Shown here piece after piece: positions 6,562-13,026 of a stretch of DNA of 17,586 nt. The translations under genes were made by a program, and so were the position numbers. The notes below the pieces were generated by a model, which was not told the origin of the DNA, did not search any database, and worked only from the letters and a program-made list of their open reading frames with translations. How positions within the stretch are numbered: position 1 is the first letter of the stretch; the number at the start of each line of letters is the position of its first letter. Source of the stretch: a bacterium (GTDB taxonomy: Bacteria > Electryoneota > Electryoneia > Electryoneales > Electryoneaceae); contig WJJA01000284.1 in the NCBI GenBank assembly GCA_014729955.1, forward strand, positions 1 through 17,586, in the 5' to 3' direction.

Positions 6562-7385
6562 CAGGACTTCTCCTCCCCGCCGTCCTCCGGCGTCTGCGGC
6601 GGTTCAGTGTGTTGAGGATTGTCGCCCTGCAACTTCTGACGGCGTTTGACAATCCAATGAATCCCCGCCATGGCGCCGCCCATGCCGACGAAGGCGAACG
6701 GAACGGCATGCATCGCGGTGCGTGTCGTCGCGGGAAGCGGCTCGTCCTGCACCTTTTGGCCGTAGGTCAGGAAATGCAGGTCCATGCCCTTGGGCGCCAG
6801 GTAGAGCACACGTGTGCCGCCCAGCTGCTGCTCGCCCCAGACACGGGAATCGTAGGTGTCGGGGTTCTCTTCGATACGACGATGCGCTTCTGCCAACAGC
6901 TCGCCGCGTGTGCCGAAGATGGTCGCATCCACCGGGCAGGCGGAGGTGCACGCCGGCTCTTTGCCTTCCTTGAGACGGTCGGCGCAGAGGATGCACTTGC
7001 GTACGTAAGGCACCACCTGGTCCCAGTCATAGCGCGGGATGCCGTACGCGCAAGCCATCATGCAATACCGGCAGCCGAGGCACTTGTCGCTGTCGTATAC
7101 CACCGGCCCTTCTTTGGTGGTATGCAGGGCACCGACCGGACAGACCGACACACATGCCGGTTCGAGGCAGTGCCGGCACTGCTTGCGCACGTAGCCCTGT
7201 TCCTTCTCGATGATCGAGGTCCAGTTGCGCGAAGAAAGGCCGTCCTCCAGCTGCCAGCGGCGAGGCTTGTCAGGCTCGGTATTGTTCACGTTTTTACAGG
7301 CGGAAACACACTCACGGCAGCCGATGCACCTGGTGATGTCGGTCAGGATCGCGGGGGTGTTGTTCGCGTCAGCTTTCACACTCAT
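6561..7385 (-). CDS. DsrO/HmcB/HybA-like ferredoxin subunit with four [4Fe-4S] sites and a C-terminal anchor
   Basis: This 274-residue electron-transfer subunit would connect the membrane NrfD-type subunit with multiheme cytochrome c. Sixteen Cys in four groups bind four clusters: 20/23/26/30, 70/73/78/82, 102/105/108/112 and 131/134/146/150. This is the pattern of the DmsB/HybA/DsrO family. One hydrophobic segment (about 226-246) is followed by KRRQK, which by the positive-inside rule would leave the Fe-S domain outside the cytoplasm. No twin-arginine signal is present; the protein begins MSVKADANNTP and the first cluster Cys is residue 20. Export, if real, would need a partner or another route. 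The ATG overlaps the previous stop by four bases, and a near-perfect AAGGAGGTGA ribosome site lies in the end of the previous gene. Confidence 0.9.
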   Translation of the reverse strand: MSVKADANNTPAILTDITRCIGCRECVSACKNVNNTEPDKPRRWQLEDGLSSRNWTSIIEKEQGYVRKQCRHCLEPACVSVCPVGALHTTKEGPVVYDSDKCLGCRYCMMACAYGIPRYDWDQVVPYVRKCILCADRLKEGKEPACTSACPVDATIFGTRGELLAEAHRRIEENPDTYDSRVWGEQQLGGTRVLYLAPKGMDLHFLTYGQKVQDEPLPATTRTAMHAVPFAFVGMGGAMAGIHWIVKRRQKLQGDNPQHTEPPQTPEDGGEEKS

Positions 7386-8092
7386 ACGTGATTCACCTCC
7401 TTCCCGATGGTGGTGCGCACCTTAGCGCCGGCCCCCTTCGGGAATTTCCAACCGATCGCGCCCGCATACTGCCCCAGCGGGAACAGCACACTGTGCGCGG
7501 TCTTGCTGAACGGCAGCAGCACCAGGATCAGGTTCGCGCCGTAAATGTGAATCAGCATGCTGACCTGGTATCCATACGCCGACACCGCGGTCTGCGCACA
7601 GATCGCGCCGGTCACGAACACCGCCGTGATCAGCACCACCCAGAAGCCGTCCATGAACTTCGACAGGCGCCTGGACATCGCCGGGATGTACCGCATCAGG
7701 AACAGCAGGACACCGCCCGCAACGGTGATCCAGGTCAGGATATGCGCCACGTCCTGCGCCAGCACCGGCCACCAGGTCACCCCGAGAGACTGGTTCATCA
7801 GCAACAGCACATGCGCCGAGTAGAAGATCGGGACCAGAATCAGACCGATATGCCAGATGAAGGAGACGATGCTGTAGACCGGCCTGCGATTGAAGATGCG
7901 CTTGACCGGGAACATCCACATCAGCGTCTTCTTGTGCAGATCAGCCCAGGGCAGCACACGGTCCCCGGCGCGATGGTACGCCTCCACCATGCCGACAAGC
8001 ACGAGAAAGAGCGCCCGAATCAGCCCCAGCAGCATGATGACAAATGCCAGCCGGAACAGGGGTCCCTTTCCGAACTCAATCCACGCTTCCAA
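7382..8092 (-). CDS. NarI/DsrM/HmcE-like cytochrome b membrane subunit
   Basis: This 236-residue protein has about five hydrophobic segments (near 14-38, 73-100, 113-133, 149-170 and 178-197), the size and layout of NarI-type diheme cytochrome b subunits. Candidate heme ligands are His81 and His94 in the second segment and His182 and His200 in the fifth. The 18-residue spacing of the last pair equals that of the NarI ligands His187/His205. It would carry electrons across the membrane between quinol and the DsrK/HmcF-like protein. The start is a TTG at 8092, supported by AGAGGAG seven bases upstream; no ATG fits. The gene is tightly linked to the next one but separated from the preceding gene by 248 bases that contain two dyads. 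Confidence 0.87.
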   Translation of the reverse strand: MEAWIEFGKGPLFRLAFVIMLLGLIRALFLVLVGMVEAYHRAGDRVLPWADLHKKTLMWMFPVKRIFNRRPVYSIVSFIWHIGLILVPIFYSAHVLLLMNQSLGVTWWPVLAQDVAHILTWITVAGGVLLFLMRYIPAMSRRLSKFMDGFWVVLITAVFVTGAICAQTAVSAYGYQVSMLIHIYGANLILVLLPFSKTAHSVLFPLGQYAGAIGWKFPKGAGAKVRTTIGKEVNHV

Positions 8093-8147
8093 AATGACAC
8101 TCCTCTCTTCGCGAGGTCTATGAGATTGTTTGTTGTCTCTTCACGGT

Positions 8148-8190
8148 GCCGTCGGGTCAGGCAGCACGACGTGTCATCTGACCAGACGGC
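8148..8190. other. Long intercistronic stem-loop
   Basis: GCCGTC (8148-8153) and GGTCAG (8155-8160) pair with CTGACC (8178-8183) and GACGGC (8185-8190), with one internal mismatch and a 17-base loop. There is no T-tract, so it is not a classical terminator. It lies about 55 bases upstream of the TTG start of the cytochrome b gene. Confidence 0.65.
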
Positions 8191-8292
8191 CTTACATCCT
8201 TGTTCTCGTCTGCGCCGGCAGGGCACAACCACCTGCAGCGCTCAAGACCTGACGGAACGTGGGATCAACTCCGCCTAACGCGTTTCACGTCG

Positions 8293-8319
8293 ATCTCATC
8301 GTTCTCAGAACGAGGTGAT
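8293..8319. other. 27-bp imperfect dyad after the DsrK-like gene
   Basis: The core TCGTTCT-C-AGAACGA (8299-8313) is a perfect palindrome around one base. Including the flanks, 11 of 13 positions pair. The one-base centre makes a hairpin tip strained, so a protein-binding operator is as likely as an RNA structure. It begins 22 bases upstream of the 8341 gene end on plus coordinates, i.e. just downstream of that stop on the transcript. Confidence 0.5.
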
Positions 8320-8340
8320 ACGAGCCCTGACGGTCCTGCA

Positions 8341-9819
8341 TCATGCATCCGGCGGCGTCCAGTCGTCATCGCCCATCGGATCGTGCCAGGCGATCCCGTC
8401 GTCGGACAGGATGATCGCCTTGTAAATGAGGTCATGCAGCCCGACCAGCTCGACCGGAACCTCGTTGTCTTCCAGCAGCTCCCGCACCTGCTTCTTGCAG
8501 TTCGCACATGGAGCAATCACGATTTCCGCGCCGGTCTTTTCAATCTGTTCCGCCTTTCGACGGCCGGTGATGAGGGTGCGGTACGGGCGGAGCTCATCAA
8601 TCGACACTGTTCCGCCGCCGCCACCGCAGCAGAGGTTGTCACGGCCGCTCGGCGTCATTTCTTCGTAGTTCTTGATGAAGGCCTTGATGATTTCGCGCGG
8701 CTGTTCAATTACCCAGCCGGGCCGTGCGATGTTGCAGGGGTCGTGGTAGGTCACCTTTTCCTTGATGATCTCGGTGTCGAATTTCAGCTTCCCCTGCTTC
8801 AGGAGATCGTGTGTGACCTCCAGAATGTTGATAACGGGAATATTCAGCTGCTCGGCGAAGACGTTGTAGAAGAACTTCGCCGACCGGGACGCATGTCCGC
8901 ATTCACCGATAAGGATCTTCTTCACGCCCAGCCGTTTCACTTCCGCTTCGACCTTGTGCAGCACCTGCTCGAGGTGGTGGTCGGAATAGAAAAGGCCGTA
9001 ATTGATCGCGTCGTAATACTGCGTGCCGACCGTCCAGGAGACACCGCCCGCATGGAGCGCGCAGATGCATCCCATCAGGGTTTCCGCCTCCATCATCCAG
9101 TCGGAAACGGGGGCGATGAACATATACTCGGCGCCTTCCACGTCCATCGGGACCTTGATCTCGACGCCCTTGTAATCGGCGATCTCTTCCTCCAGGAACT
9201 CGATCGTATCCTGCAGCGCCGGCAGGGGAATCGCGGAGGTGTTGCCGGTGGCGCCGACGAGCTGTTCACGTGTGGAAACCACCAGCGCACGGGGGGCGAT
9301 GCCGATTTCCGCGAGGATCCAGCGTGCCAGGTGCGTGATCAGGCCGTGATCGATCCCCATCGGGCACTCCAGCGTGCAGCGCCGGCAGGCGGTGCAGTTG
9401 TAGACCGAATCGGCCAGTTCGTCGATCTTCTCTTCGGTGAGGCCGACATCGCCGGTCAGACGGCCCTTCACCGCGCCGCCGACCGTGAAGTGACGACGAT
9501 AAATCGACAGCAGCATCTCTGAACGGAAACAGGGCACATCTTCAGGCGCATGCGTGGTTTCGTAGATCTGGCAGTTGGCCGAGCAGCGTGCACACTTGGC
9601 GCTGACACGGCTGTACTGGTCCAGCATGAAACGATAGTTCGTGTGCTTCAGAATCGCCGCGAAGGCTTCCAGGAATTTCTTCGGCCGTTCGCCGGCCGGG
9701 ATCAAATGGGCCTCCTCGACATGGAACCGCACGTGCGGCAAACCCTGGGACTCTACTGTCTCGGGCTTGCGCTGCGTGCTGAATGCCTTTTGCCGAGTCT
9801 CTTCGGTAAAGGAGATCAT
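8341..9819 (-). CDS. DsrK/HmcF/HdrD-like Fe-S protein with CCG domain
   Basis: This 492-residue cytoplasmic Fe-S protein is the catalytic-type subunit of Dsr/Hmc/Tmc complexes, related to heterodisulfide reductase HdrD; in DsrK the partner is the DsrC trisulfide. A canonical [4Fe-4S] motif uses Cys142, 145, 148 and 152. A preceding set at Cys76, 79, 83 and 97 has unusual spacing (x2, x3, x13). The CCG domain has Cys362 (HDPC), Cys397/398 (CCGGGGG) and Cys438/441 (CANC), the pattern that binds the special cluster where disulfides are handled. Cys307 in GECGH is also typical. No membrane segment is seen; the next gene supplies the membrane partner. The ATG at 9819 has GGAAGG upstream and lies six bases after the preceding stop. 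No DsrC or DsrAB gene is in the window, so the substrate is unknown. Confidence 0.9.
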   Translation of the reverse strand: MISFTEETRQKAFSTQRKPETVESQGLPHVRFHVEEAHLIPAGERPKKFLEAFAAILKHTNYRFMLDQYSRVSAKCARCSANCQIYETTHAPEDVPCFRSEMLLSIYRRHFTVGGAVKGRLTGDVGLTEEKIDELADSVYNCTACRRCTLECPMGIDHGLITHLARWILAEIGIAPRALVVSTREQLVGATGNTSAIPLPALQDTIEFLEEEIADYKGVEIKVPMDVEGAEYMFIAPVSDWMMEAETLMGCICALHAGGVSWTVGTQYYDAINYGLFYSDHHLEQVLHKVEAEVKRLGVKKILIGECGHASRSAKFFYNVFAEQLNIPVINILEVTHDLLKQGKLKFDTEIIKEKVTYHDPCNIARPGWVIEQPREIIKAFIKNYEEMTPSGRDNLCCGGGGGTVSIDELRPYRTLITGRRKAEQIEKTGAEIVIAPCANCKKQVRELLEDNEVPVELVGLHDLIYKAIILSDDGIAWHDPMGDDDWTPPDA

Positions 9820-9825
9820 CTCAGC

Positions 9826-10623
9826 TCAACCTTCCTTCTTTTTATGGAAAATTGTTTCGTGTTCCAGGATGATGCCGCGCAGGGGCGGCAGAACGAAGTT
9901 GTGGCCGTTGCCGCTGCGGTGGAAGGCCGTCGGATCCAACAGTTCGACCTCGTATTCACGGCAGGCGTCCACGATCACATCGATCGCATTGTTGACGTAC
10001 ACTCGTGCGTTGTAGCCGTATGCGGTCACACGACGCAGTTCGGCAATTTCTTCGCGCACTTTCACACAATGGGCGCCGCAACAAACCCCCGCACGCACAC
10101 GCTTGCCGCATTCCGGGCATTCCTTCTCCGCAATCAGGTCCATCGGGAACAGATCGGTCCGGCGAATGGGGCTGACATCCCACTGGTGCCTGATAAAAAG
10201 ATCCCGTGTCCATTCAACCAGGTCCGCGGTATGCGGCTTGAGCGCCTGGAGGTCAAGCGACGTGCTTTCCAGCGGCTGGTATTCGATACGACCGGCGAGA
10301 TAGCCGAAAAGGGCGTCGTTGGCGAGACCCTTGATTCCCGCGACCACCTTGATCCCGTCCGCTTCCAGCATCATGCGGAGCTGGTTTTCAATCCCGCTGC
10401 ACAGCAGCACATCCACGCCGAGCTTGCGCATCAGCTTGACACGCTGTAAGCCGGGCGAGACGTACATCGCCACTTCACGGTAGTCGGTGACGATCCCTCG
10501 TTCCAGTTCCCACACGCGAAATCGCCGTGTCGCGCTGAACGAAGGCGCCACCTCCTCGCCGAAACAGGGGACCACCACACGCAGCATGGTTTGCTCGCTC
10601 ACACCTTCCCTGGACCCGCTCAT
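9826..10623 (-). CDS. NifX/NifB-like (DIMC family) domain protein with Cys-rich segment
   Basis: This 265-residue protein is the first gene of the redox operon. Residues about 13-115 (MLRVVVPCFGEEVAPSFSA and onward to ALFGYLAG) look like the dinitrogenase iron-molybdenum cofactor domain of NifX/NifB/VnfX, a fold that carries metal-cofactor precursors. A Cys cluster follows at 169, 172, 181, 182 and 186 (CPECGKRVRAGVCCGAHC), possibly a zinc or Fe-S site. The rest is unrecognised. I chose the ATG at 10623 because AAAGGAAG precedes it and because the open frame further upstream (to 10716) would overlap the sigma54-like promoter at 10690-10705. Its position suggests a role in maturing or regulating the complex; this is inference, as no nitrogenase genes are nearby. 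Confidence 0.75.
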   Translation of the reverse strand: MSGSREGVSEQTMLRVVVPCFGEEVAPSFSATRRFRVWELERGIVTDYREVAMYVSPGLQRVKLMRKLGVDVLLCSGIENQLRMMLEADGIKVVAGIKGLANDALFGYLAGRIEYQPLESTSLDLQALKPHTADLVEWTRDLFIRHQWDVSPIRRTDLFPMDLIAEKECPECGKRVRAGVCCGAHCVKVREEIAELRRVTAYGYNARVYVNNAIDVIVDACREYEVELLDPTAFHRSGNGHNFVLPPLRGIILEHETIFHKKKEG

Positions 10624-10689
10624 GAATCTTCCTTTACAATCCTTCGCACGGCCGGTTGTGCCCGTGCCGCTTTCGTTCGGAAAATCACA

Positions 10690-10705
10690 AGCGAAGTCCA
10701 TGCCA
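10690..10705 (-). promoter_or_regulatory. Sigma54-like promoter of the redox operon
   Basis: The minus strand reads TGGCATG-GACT-TCGCT against the sigma54 consensus TGGCACG-N4-TTGCW: two mismatches, with the essential GG and GC exactly ten bases apart. Transcription would begin near 10680, giving a leader of about 57 bases before the ATG at 10623. A weaker sigma70-type alternative (TTCGAC, 16 bases, GATATA) lies somewhat upstream. Confidence 0.6.
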
Positions 10706-10769
10706 ATATTCGACAAGGAGATTAAATCCTTATTCTCGTATATCTAAAAGGTGTAGGGGAGTCGAACTT

Positions 10770-10846
10770 GTTGCAGGATTTCTGTTGCATCGCGTTGCGC
10801 ACCGTTGCAGGCAACATTTTGCAACACCATCTGAGATGTGTGCAAC
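10770..10846. promoter_or_regulatory. Phased array of GTTGC/GCAAC half-sites (candidate enhancer)
   Basis: The core is mirror symmetric: GTTGC at 10794 and 10804, then GCAAC at 10811 and 10821. Each same-direction pair is ten bases apart start to start, around a two-base centre (10809-10810). Further half-sites occur as GTTGC at 10770 and 10784 and GCAAC at 10842. Counted from the predicted sigma54 start near 10680, the array lies at about -90 to -166, the usual distance for an enhancer-binding protein. The binding protein is not identified. Confidence 0.6.
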
Positions 10847-11025
10847 ATACCTCGGAGCGTCGCGTTCGCGATCAAATTCACAAACGTCCGACGATAAATC
10901 CGGCAGGCATCAAACCGTTTGTAATCGGCGACGGAGTAGCACAGCAATGGACACCAAGAGAAAACGTCCCCGATTCAATCGGAGACGCTTCCATGTTTTG
11001 CGATAATCGATCGGGGGTAATGGCT
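10847..11025. other. Remaining intergenic DNA between the lipoprotein gene and the redox operon
   Basis: This completes the ~400-base gap upstream of the NifX-like gene, beyond the half-site array. I see no gene, strong hairpin or promoter here. It is the downstream region of the lipoprotein gene, which ends at 11026, and no clear intrinsic terminator follows that stop. Confidence 0.5.
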
Positions 11026-11847
11026 TCAGCCTTCGTCGGGTCGTTCACGGTAGGCAAGACCGGTGTCCAGGTCCACCCAGTAGGTGGGACCGTCGACTAT
11101 TTCCACCATGGCATAACGGCTGCCGTCGAAGGTGACGGTAAACTCGACATTCACTTCAACCGTCCGGGTGCGGTTGCCGCGCTCGGCACTGCGCACGATA
11201 TCGGTGGCCCCGGTGATCGACCCGCTCAGCGGATAGGGGTTCGCGCGACGATCCACGTGACGTTCGATGTCATGTTCCTGCCAGGTGTGTACGGCTTCAA
11301 ACGTTCGTTGCACCGGTCGCCAGCGGGCTTGAAAGGTGCTGCTGACTTCGCGGGAGCCATTGCCGTTGATTGTGCGGACCGTATCGTCCGACGCCATTCC
11401 TGTCACATCGATGAAGCTTTCATGGTCGATGGTCGCGCTGCGCCGTGCACCGGTCCGTTCGCCTTCCATCGTCAGCAGACGTGTCATGCGAACCGTGGAG
11501 CTGGAATCGTAGACTTCCGACGGGTTGTCTTCGATATCATAAAAAGTACGGTCAATGGTGATGGTAATGCCGCCGCGCTCGAAGCTGGTGTCCGCGACTT
11601 GAGGTACCGTACCCTCTTTCATCGAGGCGAAGCCGCCGTCCGACAGCCCTTCGCTTTCCCAGTAGGTGATAATGCCGGTCTCCGGGTCGGCCAGGGTGGC
11701 GGCGAAGTCTTCGGCGGTGTCATCCATGTCGTCCGTGGTGGGCTCGGCGAACTCGGTGTCGTTCCCGGTGGTGTCCTCGTCACATGCGACCACAAAGGCA
11801 AGCATCGCGGCCAAGGCAAGCAGCAGCAGAACTCGGTGCGTCTTCAT
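11026..11847 (-). CDS. Putative lipoprotein of unknown function
   Basis: I do not recognise this 273-residue protein. It begins with a basic residue pair, a hydrophobic stretch and a lipobox-like VVAC ending at Cys22, so it is probably lipidated after export. Asp follows the Cys; in enterobacteria that favours inner-membrane retention, but the rule may not apply here. A strongly acidic, low-complexity linker (about 23-50) leads to a domain that looks mostly beta-strand, with alternating patterns such as VEVNVEFTVTFDGSRYAMVEIV near the C-terminus. No catalytic motif is apparent. The ATG at 11847 has AGGAGGG five bases upstream; an ATG six codons earlier lacks this spacing. A sigma54-like promoter lies at 11929-11944. 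Confidence 0.8.
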   Translation of the reverse strand: MKTHRVLLLLALAAMLAFVVACDEDTTGNDTEFAEPTTDDMDDTAEDFAATLADPETGIITYWESEGLSDGGFASMKEGTVPQVADTSFERGGITITIDRTFYDIEDNPSEVYDSSSTVRMTRLLTMEGERTGARRSATIDHESFIDVTGMASDDTVRTINGNGSREVSSTFQARWRPVQRTFEAVHTWQEHDIERHVDRRANPYPLSGSITGATDIVRSAERGNRTRTVEVNVEFTVTFDGSRYAMVEIVDGPTYWVDLDTGLAYRERPDEG

Positions 11848-11928
11848 CTTTCCCTCCTGTGTCACAATCCTGTTTCTGCGATTATCAAAGTTTGACTCGA
11901 CTTCGGTAGCGTGTTCACAGAAGGACTA

Positions 11929-11944
11929 TGCGAAGAACGTGCCG
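11929..11944 (-). promoter_or_regulatory. Sigma54-like promoter of the lipoprotein gene
   Basis: The minus strand reads CGGCACG-TTCT-TCGCA: two mismatches to TGGCACG-N4-TTGCW with GG-N10-GC intact. The predicted start is near 11918, about 70 bases before the ATG. It shares the TCGC form of the -12 element with the site at 10690-10705. Only one GTTGCA half-site (12097-12102) is seen upstream, so it lacks the array found at the other promoter. Confidence 0.5.
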
Positions 11945-12020
11945 GCTTGATCTCGCTTGGACTTTAGTGCTTGTTAATCTTGCAATAATGGAGAGAATAG
12001 CCGACGGGGTTATGATACCG

Positions 12021-12075
12021 CGCACCGGCCGTGCGGAGAAGGTTCGACCTTCCTGTCACAGGAGTTCGACCTGTG
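12021..12075. other. Cluster of small hairpins downstream of msrA
   Basis: Three stems follow one another: CGCAC/GTGCG (12021-12035), GAAGGT/ACCTTC (12038-12052), and CACAGG/CCTGTG (12057-12062 with 12070-12075). The left arm of the last stem can alternatively pair with CCTGT at 12052-12056. The cluster lies about 60-110 bases past the msrA stop and upstream of the lipoprotein promoter. It may end msrA transcription, but no T-tract is present. Confidence 0.45.
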
Positions 12076-12132
12076 CGTCGGGAGAACATGGATTCGGTTG
12101 CAGTCCGAGAGGAACGAGTTCGTCGAAGCCGC

Positions 12133-12771
12133 CTACTTCTCCCCTTCCTCGCCCCACACACGGCGGATGTAAGGCGCACGGCCGGAGCCTTCCTTGTACT
12201 GGTAGTAGTGAAGCGGGTTTTTCTGGTAGTAGTCCTGGTGGTAGTCCTCGGCTTTGTAGAATTCACCGGCGGGAAGGATTTCCGTCACAATCGGCTTGTC
12301 GAACTTGCCGGACTGCTCCAGTTCACGTTTCGACTGCTCCGCCAGCCGTTTCTGTTTGTCGTCATGATAGAAAACGGCGGTGCGGTAGTGAGCGCCGCGG
12401 TCGGCGAACTGTCCGCCGGCATCGGTCGGGTCGATGTTGCGCCAGAAGGTTTCAAGCAAAGTCTCGTAAGAGATCTTGTCGGGATCGTACACGATTCGTG
12501 CCGATTCACGGTGTCCGGTGCGTCCGGTGACCACCTCTTCGTAGCTCGGGTCTTTGGTTGTTCCGCCCGTGAACCCCGCAAACACCTCTTCTACGCCGTC
12601 CAGCGCCTGGAACGGCGGTTCCATGCACCAGAAGCAGCCTCCGGCAAAGGTAGCGATCGCCATATCGTCCGTTCCTTCGATGTCGATGTCCCTGCCCCAC
12701 GAGCTGCTGACGATGATCAGGAGCAGCAGCAGAGTAGCAGCAAGTGCAAGTGTGGTAGGAAAGCGTCTCAT
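12133..12771 (-). CDS. msrA: Peptide-methionine (S)-S-oxide reductase MsrA, exported form
   Basis: This 212-residue enzyme reduces the S-epimer of methionine sulfoxide in proteins. The catalytic motif GGCFWCMEPPF gives Cys46 as the catalytic residue, with Cys49 close by. Other MsrA hallmarks are visible: TGRTGHRESARIVYDP, YRTAVFYH and AEDYHQDYYQKNP. There is no resolving Cys near the C-terminus. The ATG at 12771 gives a basic start and a long hydrophobic stretch (about 6-24) before the domain. This indicates a signal peptide or anchor and therefore an extracytoplasmic enzyme. AAAGG lies about ten bases upstream. The frame remains open to 12945, but that extension has no similarity I recognise. 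It probably repairs oxidised periplasmic proteins in this redox-active setting. Confidence 0.95.
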   Translation of the reverse strand: MRRFPTTLALAATLLLLLIIVSSSWGRDIDIEGTDDMAIATFAGGCFWCMEPPFQALDGVEEVFAGFTGGTTKDPSYEEVVTGRTGHRESARIVYDPDKISYETLLETFWRNIDPTDAGGQFADRGAHYRTAVFYHDDKQKRLAEQSKRELEQSGKFDKPIVTEILPAGEFYKAEDYHQDYYQKNPLHYYQYKEGSGRAPYIRRVWGEEGEK

Positions 12772-13026
12772 TTTTATTAGACCTTTCGATCCGACTCTCC
12801 GGCTGCTGGTTACACGGAACAGACCGGGCCCTGGTTGCGGGATATTGTGCGCCTGTACGGGGCGGAGAGCCGATGGTGCACCGGTTGTCTGCCTCAATGT
12901 CCGATAAAGAGGGGCGGACGACTCAAGCGAATGGAAGGATATCATCCGTCAGGTCACACTTGCCTGCGGCAGGCAAGATTGATGGGTCGTTACGAACGAA
13001 TCGCTCGCAGCATGTGTAACGGTCCA
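12772..13026. other. Intergenic region between nitroreductase and msrA genes
   Basis: This contains the msrA upstream region and one perfect stem-loop at 12959-12977. I found no gene and no confident promoter boxes on the minus strand. Confidence 0.5.
12959..12977. terminator. Perfect 8-bp stem-loop downstream of the nitroreductase gene
   Basis: CTTGCCTG (12959-12966) and CAGGCAAG (12970-12977) pair perfectly around a CGG loop, about 50 bases past the stop at 13027. No T-tract follows on either strand, so it is only terminator-like and may instead be a short dispersed palindrome. Confidence 0.4.

Larger units (their letters stand above)
8093..8340. other. 248-bp intercistronic gap inside the redox operon
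   Basis: All other junctions in this operon overlap or are six bases apart. This gap contains no recognisable gene on either strand. It holds a long stem-loop (8148-8190) and a 27-bp imperfect dyad (8293-8319). It could be an mRNA processing or stabilising site, an attenuator, or an internal promoter region. Confidence 0.6.

Noticed and set aside
4723..6615. A 630-codon open frame on the plus strand opposite the NrfD-cytochrome gene
   Set aside because: It is antisense to a well-supported gene with many family motifs, is rich in His/Arg typical of a reverse frame in GC-rich DNA, and has no recognisable domain.
8020..8232. A 70-codon minus-strand frame between the DsrK-like and cytochrome b genes
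   Set aside because: It overlaps the cytochrome b start in another frame, has no family similarity I recognise, and the AGAGGAG site fits the TTG start instead.
8200..9522. A 440-codon plus-strand open frame opposite the DsrK-like gene
   Set aside because: Antisense shadow; the minus-strand protein has ordered Cys motifs and a good ribosome site.
10624..10716. A 31-residue N-terminal extension of the NifX-like protein
   Set aside because: It would overlap the sigma54-like promoter, lacks a ribosome site and adds residues before the family domain; the ATG at 10623 has a good site.
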